NCBI GenBank assembly: GCA_947172415.1
Contig: OX359191.1
Coordinates: 6,634,001 to 6,698,000, forward strand
DNA: 64,000 nucleotides
Direction: 5' to 3'
Origin: Chondrosia reniformis
Lineage: Eukaryota; Porifera; Demospongiae; Chondrillida; Chondrillidae
In this document: positions 11,001 through 24,448 of the stretch, one piece after another
Layout: each line of letters starts with the position of its first letter
Numbering within the stretch: the first letter of the stretch is position 1
The notes under the pieces: generated by a model
Databases searched by the model: none
What the model was told of the DNA's origin: nothing
What the model saw: only the letters and a program-made list of their open reading frames with translations
Translations under genes and position numbers: made by a program

Positions 11001-12264
11001 TAGCTGAGGAGGTTGTTCATGAGTTGTGTCCTGAAACTGCACAGGACTTGAAAATGACTGCAATGAGTTAGTGATTATGAACTTGTTATAATATGAGTGT
11101 CTCATGATAATAATAATGTTATTTGTAGAGATCACTTTACACTGTTTTCCATCTCTCCTAGTATTCGGGATCACTTCTACAAGTAGTGTCAATGATGTTG
11201 AAGTGACCATCAGTTCAGAGGAGCAGCTAATATCATGTGATACGAGAGGTAAATGGGATGTGTGGTAGCACATGTAACTGTAATGTGTTAATAGTTCAGA
11301 TGAAAGTGAAACAATTACTGTATTTTAGTTTTATATGGGTATGTACGTACTTGTCTTAGTCGTTGCCTAACACTCACTTGTACAATGTGTAAACATGTTA
11401 GGGTTGTGAAATTATCCAATACAAATATATCATTTATACTTTGTGATGTTTACAGGTACTGAATCAGGTATTGACAGATTTTTAGAAATGTCAAAAGAAC
11501 AAGACATGCTTTCTGTCGATGAGGGAGGCGATCATGGTGAGGAAATGACTTCTAATATCTCCAACTTCTTTGCTACTTCTACCAATGTTTCAACATTATA
11601 TTATGTAATGTACAATTTAGTCTGAAGTACTAGTATGACACCTACTTAGGTGTACATACGTAAGTCTGAAGTACTAGTATGACACCTACTTAGGTGTACA
11701 TACGTAAGTCTGAATTCTTACAGAATGAACAATATTCTCTATATATGCAGTATATAATTACATACATATGTATCATTCATCAGACACTACCTCTTCTGGA
11801 GGTATCAAGGAATGTGGCACAGCTGTGGCACCTATTTGTGGTCGGAAGAGAGCTTGTCTGCCATCTTTTGCTGAGAAACACATCAAAAGAACAAAAGGTT
11901 CAAACAATTTGGAAAAAACATTTTTATACTTGTCAGATATTATTCTTGTATACATTTAACAGGTACTAATAGAAAGACTATAGTTTTTTTGAGGAAGAAC
12001 CACCAGTTCATCAAGTCCGAGTCTGATTTTAAGAATGTTGCCACAGATCTCCTAGCTTCTGGAGTTATTACTCATTTTGAGTGTGAGCGGCTCTTGCATT
12101 CCATTAGTGAACAGGCCAATCAAGAGATGTACCTGATCCTTGAGAGGAGTCCTTCTTTGGAGAAGCTAGCTAAAGTTGCTGATGCACTTGCTACTGATTC
12201 AACTCATGACCCTCACCAAGAGTTAGTGAGGAGGATCAGGGAATTTATTGGTTGGTTGGTGTAA
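8051..12264 (+). CDS. Death-Death-CARD adaptor gene, unit 1 copy
   Basis: Inferred exons 8051..8090, 10202..10507, 10737..11066, 11162..11248, 11456..11536, 11784..11897 and 11963..12264 give 419 residues with no frame break. Exon 1 is a 13-residue leader. Residues ~22-105 form a Death domain (DLVVPHLSNDWNKVG; ends with a TWKTVLTSLRNSGRED helix). Residues ~121-205 form a second one (LRSLVIQQIARMWRAVGRLL). Exons 4-6 are a polar linker with a basic patch (GRKRA). Residues ~325-415 are CARD-like (LLASGVITHFECERLLHSIS). There is no signal peptide or membrane segment; such proteins are cytosolic scaffolds of immune and death signalling. Every internal exon is phase 1 at both ends. The DD2 exon ends A|GTTAGT, where retention of the intron would give an immediate stop. 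The first intron holds the micro-exon array. Unlike the other copies, the CARD frame stops after GWLV. Confidence 0.7.
8437..9850 (+). repeat. Six-cassette candidate micro-exon array (unit 1)
   Basis: Six tandem repeats (spacing 249-261 bp) inside intron 1 of the Death-Death-CARD gene. Each has a pyrimidine tract (TTCTGTCTTCTCCTCCATTC), a stretch free of AG, an acceptor AG, 3 or 6 nt, and GTGAGT or GTAAGT. Candidate micro-exons: TCC 8563..8565, TTGAAC 8821..8826, TTGAAT 9070..9075, GTT 9322..9324, TTAAAC 9576..9581, GGT 9828..9830. The last triplet differs between repeats that are otherwise near-identical. The repeat is certain; use as exons is inference. Confidence 0.85.
11621..11708. repeat. 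44-bp tandem duplication in an intron
   Basis: Two identical 44-bp units (starting TCTGAAGTACTAGTATGACA) in the intron between the exons ending 11536 and starting 11784. Units 2 and 3 have one shortened unit at this place, so the duplication is specific to unit 1. Confidence 0.85.
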
Positions 12265-14083
12265 TATGTATATATGTACTAGTTCTTAAGGCAGTTCAAC
12301 ATGCATATTGGATAGTTAATTATGCGTAATCTTTTGTACTTATTTACAAATAGAGAACATGGAAAGGGAAGGTACTGGAATCACTCACAAACAAGTGGTA
12401 GCTACAAATGGATCAATAAAATACAGAAGATGTGACAATGAATCCTCAGATGACAGTATGTGTGAATATTGTCTAGTTAATAATTAGAATGTATTTCCTT
12501 GATCAGGTGCTATTTCCATTTTAGTACCTGCTCTCAAATAACAGCCTCACTGCTTAGCTCCTCATATTCCTCAATCACACACCACAACTATATACTGCAT
12601 GTGTAATTATCCCCTGAGATGCAAGTCGGATGTATAGGAAAGGAAGCAATTTGAAAAGTGGTATTCCCAGTTTTTACCATAATATACGGTATTGCCTTGT
12701 GTATAGTTTCATTCTGAATTTTCTCCAGACTAAAAGTTACCCTGCACATACAGGTAGCCATGCCTTCACAACTGCATACCTCCACATGCCACATGCACGA
12801 GACCCAAGTGTGCACATGCCATTCACTGATACCAGGCCTAGGATGAATGTGTCCAATATTTTTTTGTGATGACTGAAGTACTAAATTGTAGTACCATGCA
12901 GATGAGGAGAACTTGAATAAACATAGAAATCTAAGAATAAATAAATATTACTCTAAGTAGGTTGGTCTAATTAGAGTGCACGTTTGTAAATTTTTGAGTG
13001 GCTAAGGGGAGACTCTGGTTCCCATCAAGCAAACTTTGGTTCCACCCATTAGCTCCTCAAGGGACATGAGTGGGCGGGGGAATATCCAGAGTTCAATGAT
13101 GATGATAATAAATTTTAATTGAGAAGCTCTTCAGGATTTATCTCTACAACCCAGCCATCAAATAAAAATATTGTAAAATCTTTGTATTGTGCTTAAATGC
13201 CTTTCATATACTGTATATTGCGTCTCACTTCTCCACATGCAGGTGCAGAGATTACACTTAATTATTCGTATTGCATATAAGTATCAAGTGCAAGCAATAA
13301 ACAACAAACTGGAGTGTGCATGCTTCTTAGATAAACACCTTTCCATGTATATGCACTGCATGCTTCTCTATTTCGTGTTTCTCAGTGTATTTTGATATTT
13401 CTTTTTATCAACAGTAGTAACTACTTGTTGTCTGGTTCACTGATTCCAGTTGTCACTTGAATACCACCAATTTCAAGGCCATAGATCGTAGAAAACCTTT
13501 TGCGCAGGCTTTCCATTGCATAGCATTAGTAAAGGTGGTTTATAAATTCTTTTCATTGGTTCAATGTTCAATGCAGAGGAAGAGAAGGCTAATTTTAAGT
13601 TTAGAAAGCTAGCTAAAGCTAGCCCAGTGTCCGCCATTTTGTTGACAGATTTATGTACACAGTGCAAGTAAGAGATGTAAGCAAAGTGACTCCTAAGCCT
13701 ATAGGTGCATTTGGAGATCAATTTGAAGGCAAGCAAAAAATGTTTAAAAATTTACTGTAATTATGTGTACCATCTTCCTTTTTTCTTTTTATATAATTAC
13801 CTTTTTCTTTATGTACAATTGACATTATGAATGTACATATTGCAATGTAGCCGCAATCTTAGGGACATGGACCTGCCTTTAAATGGTATTTTTATAATAC
13901 TTAATAAATGTATTAACCATTTTCCAGCAATCTGGTCTAATCCTCATAGCTTCCACAATTTTTCTCTGCCAATAATTAGGTGTAGTACTCTTAACTCTGG
14001 CACTGTACCCAGTCAATCCCATGCTGGGTTTCATGAGCATGAACAGCAATGCCATTTTTAGGATTTATTGGTTGGTTGGTGAA
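12265..14083 (+). other. Unit 1-specific 1.8-kb segment with one candidate exon
   Basis: This segment is absent from units 2 and 3. It is bounded by two copies of a ~21-bp sequence (ATTTATTGGTTGGTTGGTG, near 12244..12263 and 14064..14083). It contains a candidate exon 12354..12455 (after TACAAATAG, before GTATGTG) that is phase 1 at both ends, like all other exons of the gene, and encodes a polar stretch including GTGITHKQVVATNG. A copy of the AGACTCTGGTTCCCATCAAG repeat lies at about 12998..13110. It is either an insertion in unit 1 or ancestral sequence lost by recombination between the flanking copies in the others. Confidence 0.5.
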
Positions 14084-14161
14084 AATTCACATTCAAATTA
14101 TTATCAACAGTAATTGCTTACACACCATTTGAACATACTTAAGATTTAATGTCTCTTGCAG

Positions 14162-14358
14162 GTATCACCTTTAATTATTTATGTAACATATTGTATATGT
14201 GGCTATGTCATACATTAGTTGTTCATTGTATTACCTTAGCTACTGATTGTACTGAAGATGTTGCTAAGGAGACATTGGATGATGAAGGCTTTAAACGTGA
14301 CAAACTGTTAGGATCCATTTCAGAATGCAAGGAGAATGGTTTGTTTCATATTGCATGA
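14162..14358 (+). CDS. Candidate alternative 3' exon of the Death-Death-CARD gene (unit 1)
   Basis: After TCTCTTGCAG an open frame in the gene's usual phase runs to a TGA at 14358. It starts with a hydrophobic stretch (NYLCNILYMWLCHTLVVHCI) that could span a membrane. A second acceptor (TTACCTTAG) starts a shorter exon 14240..14338, again phase 1 at both ends, encoding ATDCTEDVAKETLDDEGFKR and ending before GTTTGT. No good donor in the CARD exon was found to reach it (only weak GTTGGT), so the connection is uncertain. Confidence 0.35.
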
Positions 14359-14440
14359 AAAATCTAATACACCATTTTCCTACATGCTATGCCTACTCGG
14401 TAAAAAAGCCTATAGGGAACTAAACCTGAAGAGAGCTTGT
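14346..14440 (-). mobile_element. 3' half of the dispersed repeat, inverted
   Basis: The reverse complement carries CAGGTTTAGTTCCCTATAGG followed by GCATAGCATGTAGGAAAATG, matching the 3' part of the hammerhead-bearing repeat. No ribozyme core was found on this side. It forms the tail of the candidate 3' exon. Confidence 0.7.
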
Positions 14441-14627
14441 ATCAACGTGCTTTAAATTGTTCATTACCTTCACTAGTAGCTAAAAGCATCTCTCCTGGGT
14501 TCAACCCAGTGATTACACCTTTCCCTCTTAGAATACTTGTGTTTGCTTATCACTCCCTTCATTAATACACTATCTAAACATTACTACTGCTTTATTAATG
14601 CCATTGTTATAAATCATTTCTTGATAA

Positions 14628-15089
14628 TTATTCATTTGTAGCTACATAATGTACATATTGTACATGCATACAACTGCACTTGTTAGTAAAGATTTTATAT
14701 ATGTCTGTATAGCATATAATATGTAAGAGATAACTAGTACGATTAAAGGTGAGGACTATAGCCAACGTATGATCCAAGGGCGAGGTGGAGTACATTAACA
14801 TTTCAGCGGAAGTCAGAACCTCTGGACTATATACTATTACATTACATACATGTATATTTGGTGCATACGTAGCATATACAAACAGTGTATAGTATTGAAG
14901 AGATCTAAGATCAAGAGCAGATCTTAAAGCTCGGGTGTCATCATCGTTGGAGTCTGGATCTTTTGGACTCCATCCTATGCCATACTGATGAGTCCTAATA
15001 AGGACAAAACAGTTGTCTATGACTCGAACATCTTTTTGAGTGGCTAGGGGGAGACTCTGGTTCCCATCAAGTGAACTTTGGTTCCACAC
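14628..15089 (-). other. Conserved block with an open frame of uncertain status (unit 1)
   Basis: A 153-codon reverse-strand frame contains VIDNCFVLIRTHQYGIGWSP. The block recurs in units 2 and 3 (about 35200-35650 and 60552..61001) with few differences, but in unit 2 two extra G's in a G run break the frame. Its first codons overlap a dispersed repeat (AGACTCTGGTTCCCATCAAG) also present near 13000. No domain recognised; it may be non-coding. Confidence 0.3.
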
Positions 15090-15170
15090 ATTAGCTCATT
15101 GAGCTCCTCAGGAGACATGAGTGGGTGGGGTAATATCCATTGGTAAATCCAGAGTCCAATAATGATGACG

Positions 15171-15877
15171 TAGCTATATACTTTGCAAATTTAAAAGATG
15201 CATCTGTTTTTGTGAGTACTTATATACGTACTTAAACTTTGTATGTATGTAGTTCTAAAGGATAATACTCACAATGCAAAACTGCTGGCGCCGTGGCCAA
15301 CTACTGGCAGTCATGAATGAGTAGAGTAAGTAGTACTATGTATATGGGTCAGTGTGATGGTGATATTACATAAAGTTCCATTCTTATTCTTAGTGTTGCT
15401 GCAGAGGTTGTGCACTTTTTGTAAACTAATAAAACTTCAAACTCTTATGAAAAAATCTAGATAATTTGATACTTTATAATCACAACATAAGTATACACTA
15501 AAACACTGATTTCTAACCTGTATTTCAGCTTTTACACTTATACATTCCTTTATACTTTCACATTCATTATTCATTTAAAAACAACTAAATTAGGAATGTG
15601 AACTGAAACTAAATAAATTAAATTAATTAGGAGTGTAATTTCTTTAGTTTCAGTTCACTTGACAGTATGCCATGTATTCAGTCATAGTCTCAGTGTACTT
15701 CAGCATTGAACAAAGTTTTCCGATGCAAAACATACGATCACAGCAATACAATAATTATAATTGCAACAGTAATAGCAGCATATGATAACAGTATGTACTA
15801 AACCAAGTTATGTCACACAAGTGGTTTTGTCAAGCAAAAACTAAAAGTTAATTCTAGACCTTCACTAGGTACGTTGA
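15171..15877. other. 3' flank of TRAF copy B
   Basis: Sequence shared with the 3' sides of copies A, D and G. It contains a short inverted pair near 15570-15650 (AATTAGGAATGTGAACTGAA and its complement). No gene was seen. Confidence 0.6.
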
Positions 15878-17659
15878 TCAAGCTTGCTTTAGCAGGATAC
15901 TGTCTATTCTGAAGTAGAGGCAGTCCTCTTGTAAATAGGACGTGCCTTCTTTAGTCTTAAGTGCTTTATTAGATATAAAATTTCCTGATCCTCTTCCGCT
16001 TTTTGCTCTATTTGCTTTTGTAACTTGCCCACTTGATTCAATAGGTGTAGCTTCATTAAAGACTATCTTATCCGTGTGGTGATTGTCATTCTGAAGCTGG
16101 TTCAGTAAGCTGACTATAACTATGCCTCTGAAGGGCCACTTTAGCTTGGCATCGCTCTCACCTTTCATCAAGTAAATGAACACTGAAACATGTGTTCCCT
16201 TAAATGTGCCATGTCCACCGGGAAGAATATTGAGACACATTTTATATCCTCTATAATGTGAGTAGAATGGCTCACTATACCAGTCAGCATTTGCCATTCT
16301 CTTTTCCATGTGCTGGGTTAGCTTGATGATGTATGGGGGTTGGTAGGTGAGTGGAACGCTAAGCCAAGGTCGTTGCAGTGTGTCGCTGGCTGGCTGTATG
16401 TCAATGTTGTCAATTCTGAAGTAGAGATGATTATTTTGCAAAAAACAGCATTTCTGCTCTTCTCTGTGGGTTAGCTCAGAATGGGGAATGAATGTTTGGT
16501 GTCCAAGACCTGACTCTCTTTCAACTTCTTGAACACGGCCACTGATATTGGGATTTTCATCATCAAAGACGATTGATTTTCTATGATGTCTTTCTGGCCA
16601 AAGTTGATTCAGCAAGCTGACCGTGATTGTTCCTCTGAAAGGCCAAGTCAGATTGTCATCATTTTCCCCTTTCATCAAACAGAAGAAAACTGATAAATGT
16701 GAATCTTTGCCAACACCACATCCATTTATATAGACATTCATTCGGAACTTGTACCCCCCAGCATGAGAATAAAGTGGGTTGCTAAACCATTCAGCTGTAC
16801 TATTCTTGAATTCGTCAACATTACCTATCTTTATTATAGTAGGAGGCAGCGGATATTGTGATGGCATGGTAGAGAGCCATGGAGTAAGGGGCGGGGCTAC
16901 AGATTGCCCAGTGAGACACACTTGAGTAAGTATGACAGCCATCTTGTTTACACTGCTCATGCACATGTTCAGGTGACTGTCTTTCTCCTCTTTCATATGC
17001 TTATCAAGGTCTTTCCGTTTCATGACTGTTGTACACCCAATCTGGGCATACTCACAAGCAACCAATTCCTCCTGGCAGGTTGCTAGGTGAGCTTTTATGC
17101 CACTTCGCTTAATAGATAGCCTACACCCAGCTGGACATGAGATTGGAAAGTTGCTGCACACAGTGTAATGAGAAGTTACTATTAAGTCAAATACACCTTG
17201 TTTCTTACAATGAGGGCAGTTGAATGATCGCAGTTCACACTCTTCTTCAGTGTGATATTTCACTTTTTCCATCTGTAATAGTTTGCCACACTTCAAAGGG
17301 CAGGCTGTGAGCTTAAAAGGACAATTCTTTGTATTATGATCCTCACAGTTTCCAAGTTCTCCCTGCCACTTGCATCCTTTCTGGCTGTTTAAACACTTGA
17401 CTTTCAAATTTCTAATCTGTCTAGCAGTGCGATTATCAGCAAAGATTTGACATTCAGACCTGCAAACTGGACAGTGATCCTTCACTTTGATGCACCCAGC
17501 ACAGAACACATGACCACACGGACTAGTCTGTTGAGCCTCGTGAACTAACTCCAAACAAATGGGGCATTTGAGGTCTTCCAACACTCCTGGATCCTTCAGC
17601 AGGAAGATATACTCCTGGTCAGCATAACAGGCCTTATATTCTTCAAACTGCTTGGACAT
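15878..17659 (-). CDS. TRAF-like RING / TRAF-zinc-finger / tandem MATH protein, copy B
   Basis: An intronless 593-residue frame. A C3HC4 RING finger (C32, C35, C48, H50, C53, C56, C63, C66) should give E3 ubiquitin ligase activity. Residues ~89-233 hold a run of TRAF-type zinc fingers with Cys/His spacing of that family. Residues 234-285 are a proline-containing linker instead of the TRAF-N coiled coil that normally trimerises TRAFs. Two MATH (TRAF-C) domains follow: ~287-420 (GGYKFRMNVYINGCG, TWPFRGTITVSLLNQL) and ~456-590 (GYKMCLNILPGGHG, KWPFRGIVIVSLLNQL). Classical TRAFs have one MATH domain. The likely place is the cytosol, coupling receptor or adaptor complexes to ubiquitin signalling. 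The start is set by the conserved MSKQFEE; upstream there is a TTTTAG that could be the acceptor of a 5'UTR intron. This copy and D lack a 7-residue SEASSVQ segment in the MATH1-MATH2 linker. Confidence 0.9.
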   Translation of the reverse strand: MSKQFEEYKACYADQEYIFLLKDPGVLEDLKCPICLELVHEAQQTSPCGHVFCAGCIKVKDHCPVCRSECQIFADNRTARQIRNLKVKCLNSQKGCKWQGELGNCEDHNTKNCPFKLTACPLKCGKLLQMEKVKYHTEEECELRSFNCPHCKKQGVFDLIVTSHYTVCSNFPISCPAGCRLSIKRSGIKAHLATCQEELVACEYAQIGCTTVMKRKDLDKHMKEEKDSHLNMCMSSVNKMAVILTQVCLTGQSVAPPLTPWLSTMPSQYPLPPTIIKIGNVDEFKNSTAEWFSNPLYSHAGGYKFRMNVYINGCGVGKDSHLSVFFCLMKGENDDNLTWPFRGTITVSLLNQLWPERHHRKSIVFDDENPNISGRVQEVERESGLGHQTFIPHSELTHREEQKCCFLQNNHLYFRIDNIDIQPASDTLQRPWLSVPLTYQPPYIIKLTQHMEKRMANADWYSEPFYSHYRGYKMCLNILPGGHGTFKGTHVSVFIYLMKGESDAKLKWPFRGIVIVSLLNQLQNDNHHTDKIVFNEATPIESSGQVTKANRAKSGRGSGNFISNKALKTKEGTSYLQEDCLYFRIDSILLKQA

Positions 17660-18156
17660 AGTGATTACCGTAAAACTAAAAGATAAAATATAGTCCCTTT
17701 GTAACCTTTTGAAAAAAGGGCGTTTTTGTTATTACTGGCAGGATCGTGACACTTGTACATATATAGTGAAAATTAATGACATTCATACACTCCATGAATA
17801 TAATTATGAATTCTAAGAACAAAACATGGCTTTCTGTCAATGAGAGAGGTAATCAAGGTGAGGTATGACTTCATTAATTTGCTACTTCTACCAATGTTTC
17901 AACATTAAAACTACGTATAGTAAAATTTAGCCTTCAACACCTACATATGTACGTACGTACACTAGGTGTATATAAGTCTATAATCACAACATAAGTATAC
18001 ACTAAAACAGCACACTGTATGCACGTATGTCAGCTTTTACATTTATACATTCCTTTATACTTTCATATAAACAAAATGCTATTTCTTTATAAATTCATTT
18101 ACAAAACTACATTCCTAATTTAGTTTCAGTTGACTCAATAGTATGTACGTATGTAT
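17660..18156. other. Intergenic between TRAF B and PTGR1
   Basis: About 500 bp separating two genes on the same strand. It should hold the TRAF B promoter and the PTGR1 3' end. No coding sequence was seen. It matches the flanks of copies D and G and is the left part of the segment deleted in copy A. Confidence 0.6.
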
Positions 18157-21629
<3,473 letters not shown>

Positions 21630-21876
21630 TTCCTAAGCTATACCGTAGATACACCAGCACAGGTCATGTGCAAATGGCGCTGTAGGAGTAGTAATATATG
21701 GGCCCCTCGGGAATTTGGCCCGGGGGAGCTAATTTACTAAAATGGCCCCTGGCAAAGGATTAACGATTTACGGCAATATACGATAATTAGGGGCATGATA
21801 ATTGCAACAATAATAGCAGTTATTAATCTAAGTTCTGTCACACAAGTAGTTTTGTCAAGCAATTAATTCTAGACCT
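21630..21876. other. PTGR1 5' flank and TRAF C 3' flank
   Basis: A short intergenic stretch that must hold the PTGR1 promoter. It is more G+C-rich than its surroundings around 21700-21730 (GGGCCCC, GGCCCGGGGG). No exon was seen. Confidence 0.5.
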
Positions 21877-23679
21877 TCACCAATCTAGCTTTAGTAGGAT
21901 ACTGTCTATTCTGAAGTAGAGGCAGTCCTCTTGCAAATAGGATGTGCCTTCTTCAGCCTTAAGTGCATTATTAGATATGAAATCTCCTGATCCTCTTCCG
22001 CTTTCTGCTCTATTTGCTTTTGTAACTCGGCCACTTGATTCAATAGGTGTAGCTTCACCAAAGACTATCTTCTGTGTGTGGTGGTTGTCATTCTGAAGCT
22101 GGTTCAGTAAGCTGACTATAACTATGCCTCTGAAGGGCCACATTAGTTTGGCATCGTTCTCACCTTTCATCAAGTAAATGAACACTGAAACATGTGTTCC
22201 CTTAAATGTGCCATGTCCACCAGGAAGAATATTGAGACACATTTTGTATCCTCTATAGTGTGAGTAGAATGGTTCACTATACCAGTCAGCATTTGCCATT
22301 CTTTTTTCCATGTACTGGGTTAGCTTGATGATGTAAGGAGGTTGGTAGGTGAGTGGAACGCTAAGCCAAGGTCGCTGCAGTGTGTCCTGCACTGAGCTGG
22401 CTTCACTGGCTGGCTGTATGTCAATGTGGTCAATCCTGAAGTAGAGATGATTATTTTGCAAAAAACAGCATTTCTGCTCTTCTCTGTGGGTTAGTTCAGA
22501 ATGGGGAATAAATTTTTGGTGTCCAAGACCTGACTCGCTTTCAACTTCTTGAACACGGCCACTGATATTGGGATTTTTATCATCAAATACGATTGATATT
22601 CTATGATGTCTTTCTGGCCAAAGTTGATTCAGCAAGCTGACCGTGATTGTTCCTCTGAAAGGCCAAATCAGATTGTCATCATTTTCCCCTCTCATCAAAC
22701 GGAAGAAAACTGATAAATGTGAACCTTCACCAGGACCACTTCCATTAATGTAGACATTCATTCGGAACTTGTAGCCACCAGCATGAGAATAAAGTGGGTT
22801 GCTATACCAATTGACTTTACTCTTCTTCAATTCATCAAAATTATCTATCTTTATTATAGTAGGAGGCAGTGGATATTGTGATGTCGTGGTAGAGAGCCAT
22901 GGAGTAAGGGGCGGGGCTACGGATTGCCCAGTGAGACACATTTGAGTAAGTATGACAGCCATCTTGTTTACACTGCTCATGCACATGTTCAGGTGACTGT
23001 CTTTATCCTCTTTTATATGCTTATCAAGGTCTTTTCGTTTCATGACTTCTGTACACCCAATCTGTGCGTACTCACAAGCAACCAATTCCTCCTGGCAGGT
23101 TGCTAGGTGAGCTTTTATGCCACTTCGCTTATTAGATTGCCTACACCCAGCTGGACATGAGATTGGAAAGTTGCTGCACACAGTGTAATGAGAAGATACT
23201 ATTAAGTCAAATACACCTTGTTTCTTACAATGAGGGCAGTTGAATGATCGCAGTTCACACTCTTCTTCAATGTGATATTTCACTTTTTGCTTCTGTAATA
23301 GTTTGCCACACTTCAAAGGGCAAGCTGTGGTCTGAAAAGGACATTTCTTTGTCTTATGATCCTCACAATTTCCAAGTTCTCCTTGCCACTTGCATCCTTT
23401 CTGGCTGTTTAAACACTTGACATTCAAATTTCTAATCTGTCTAGCAGTGCGATTATCAGCAAAGATTTGACATTCAGACCTGCAAACTGGACAGTGATCC
23501 TTTACTTTGATGCACCCAGCACAGAACACATGACCACACGGACTAGTCTGTTGAGCCTCGTGAACTAATTCCAAACAAATGGGGCATTTGAGGTCTTCCA
23601 ACACTCCTGGATCCTTCAGCAGGAAGATATACTCCTGGTCAGTATAACAGGCCTTACATTCTTCAAACTGCTTGGACAT
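21877..23679 (-). CDS. TRAF-like RING / zinc-finger / tandem MATH protein, copy C
   Basis: 600 residues from the conserved MSKQFEE start. Same domain order as copy B, with all eight RING ligands and both MATH domains intact; it ends KLDW. An in-frame ATG 19 codons upstream (23734..23736) would add MSLSTHKGAITYLGCTVIN. That extension is found only in copies C, E and F, whose 5' flanks form a class distinct from B, D and G; I place the start at the shared methionine. The linker holds the SEASSVQ segment absent from B and D. Differences include a tyrosine-to-cysteine change in MSKQFEECK and a substituted finger region (RQSNKRS). Lies just beyond the PTGR1 promoter. Confidence 0.9.
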   Translation of the reverse strand: MSKQFEECKACYTDQEYIFLLKDPGVLEDLKCPICLELVHEAQQTSPCGHVFCAGCIKVKDHCPVCRSECQIFADNRTARQIRNLNVKCLNSQKGCKWQGELGNCEDHKTKKCPFQTTACPLKCGKLLQKQKVKYHIEEECELRSFNCPHCKKQGVFDLIVSSHYTVCSNFPISCPAGCRQSNKRSGIKAHLATCQEELVACEYAQIGCTEVMKRKDLDKHIKEDKDSHLNMCMSSVNKMAVILTQMCLTGQSVAPPLTPWLSTTTSQYPLPPTIIKIDNFDELKKSKVNWYSNPLYSHAGGYKFRMNVYINGSGPGEGSHLSVFFRLMRGENDDNLIWPFRGTITVSLLNQLWPERHHRISIVFDDKNPNISGRVQEVESESGLGHQKFIPHSELTHREEQKCCFLQNNHLYFRIDHIDIQPASEASSVQDTLQRPWLSVPLTYQPPYIIKLTQYMEKRMANADWYSEPFYSHYRGYKMCLNILPGGHGTFKGTHVSVFIYLMKGENDAKLMWPFRGIVIVSLLNQLQNDNHHTQKIVFGEATPIESSGRVTKANRAESGRGSGDFISNNALKAEEGTSYLQEDCLYFRIDSILLKLDW

Positions 23680-24448
23680 ATTGATTACAGTACAACCAAG
23701 ATAAGTAATAGCCCCTTTGTGGGTTGACAAGGACACTTCCTTAACAATGAAAAAGCTATATAGGAATTACCAAATTTAAACCACTGGAATGCAGCTTTGT
23801 TTATACAGTCATTGTAGATATATTTGCACAAGAACTACATCAAATAATATACAGTATATATAACTATGTAAAGGTTGCAATATTAATATAATTATAATGT
23901 GCAGAATATTATACACCTGTATGTATACCTTTTTGGATCATCCCTGTATAGTGAACATACGTATATAGTTAAAGGTATATATAGGAATACTGCAGTGCTT
24001 GCAAGAGTGATTAATAATATTATTATATATAAACCATGCATAATTATATATGTAGAAGTTCATTCTGTATTTCTTAATTAAAAATGTCTGTACATATGGA
24101 ATTTGTATATATAATATCAAACTGGTAATGCCACTTTGGAAAAGGTAGCAAAACAAGACAGTCATCATGTGATAAGGCTAACCATGCAGAATTGGCATAC
24201 TGAAACATTTATATAATTACAGTAGATGATTTAACCATACATACGTATCTACGTTAATTAGGCACATCATGTTAGCTGAAGTAGGCCTAGAAGTGATTAA
24301 TTTACATTGGAGACTGACAAAATGCATGTTCATATATATATACATGCTTAATGATGGAATATACCATGCTTGGCCATGTCTTTGCTCAAGTCAATTCTCA
24401 AAAAAGGATTGAAACAAGAAAGTAATTCCTAGCTAATCATAATTCCGT

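Noticed and set aside
14495..14509. CTGGGTTCAACCCAG resembling a tRNA T-arm
   Set aside because: It is a lone palindrome; no acceptor, D or anticodon arm could be placed around it.
16904..17086. 60-residue plus-strand frame opposite the TRAF gene, repeated in most copies
   Set aside because: Antisense shadow of the conserved zinc-finger region; it is shared only because the sense gene is duplicated.
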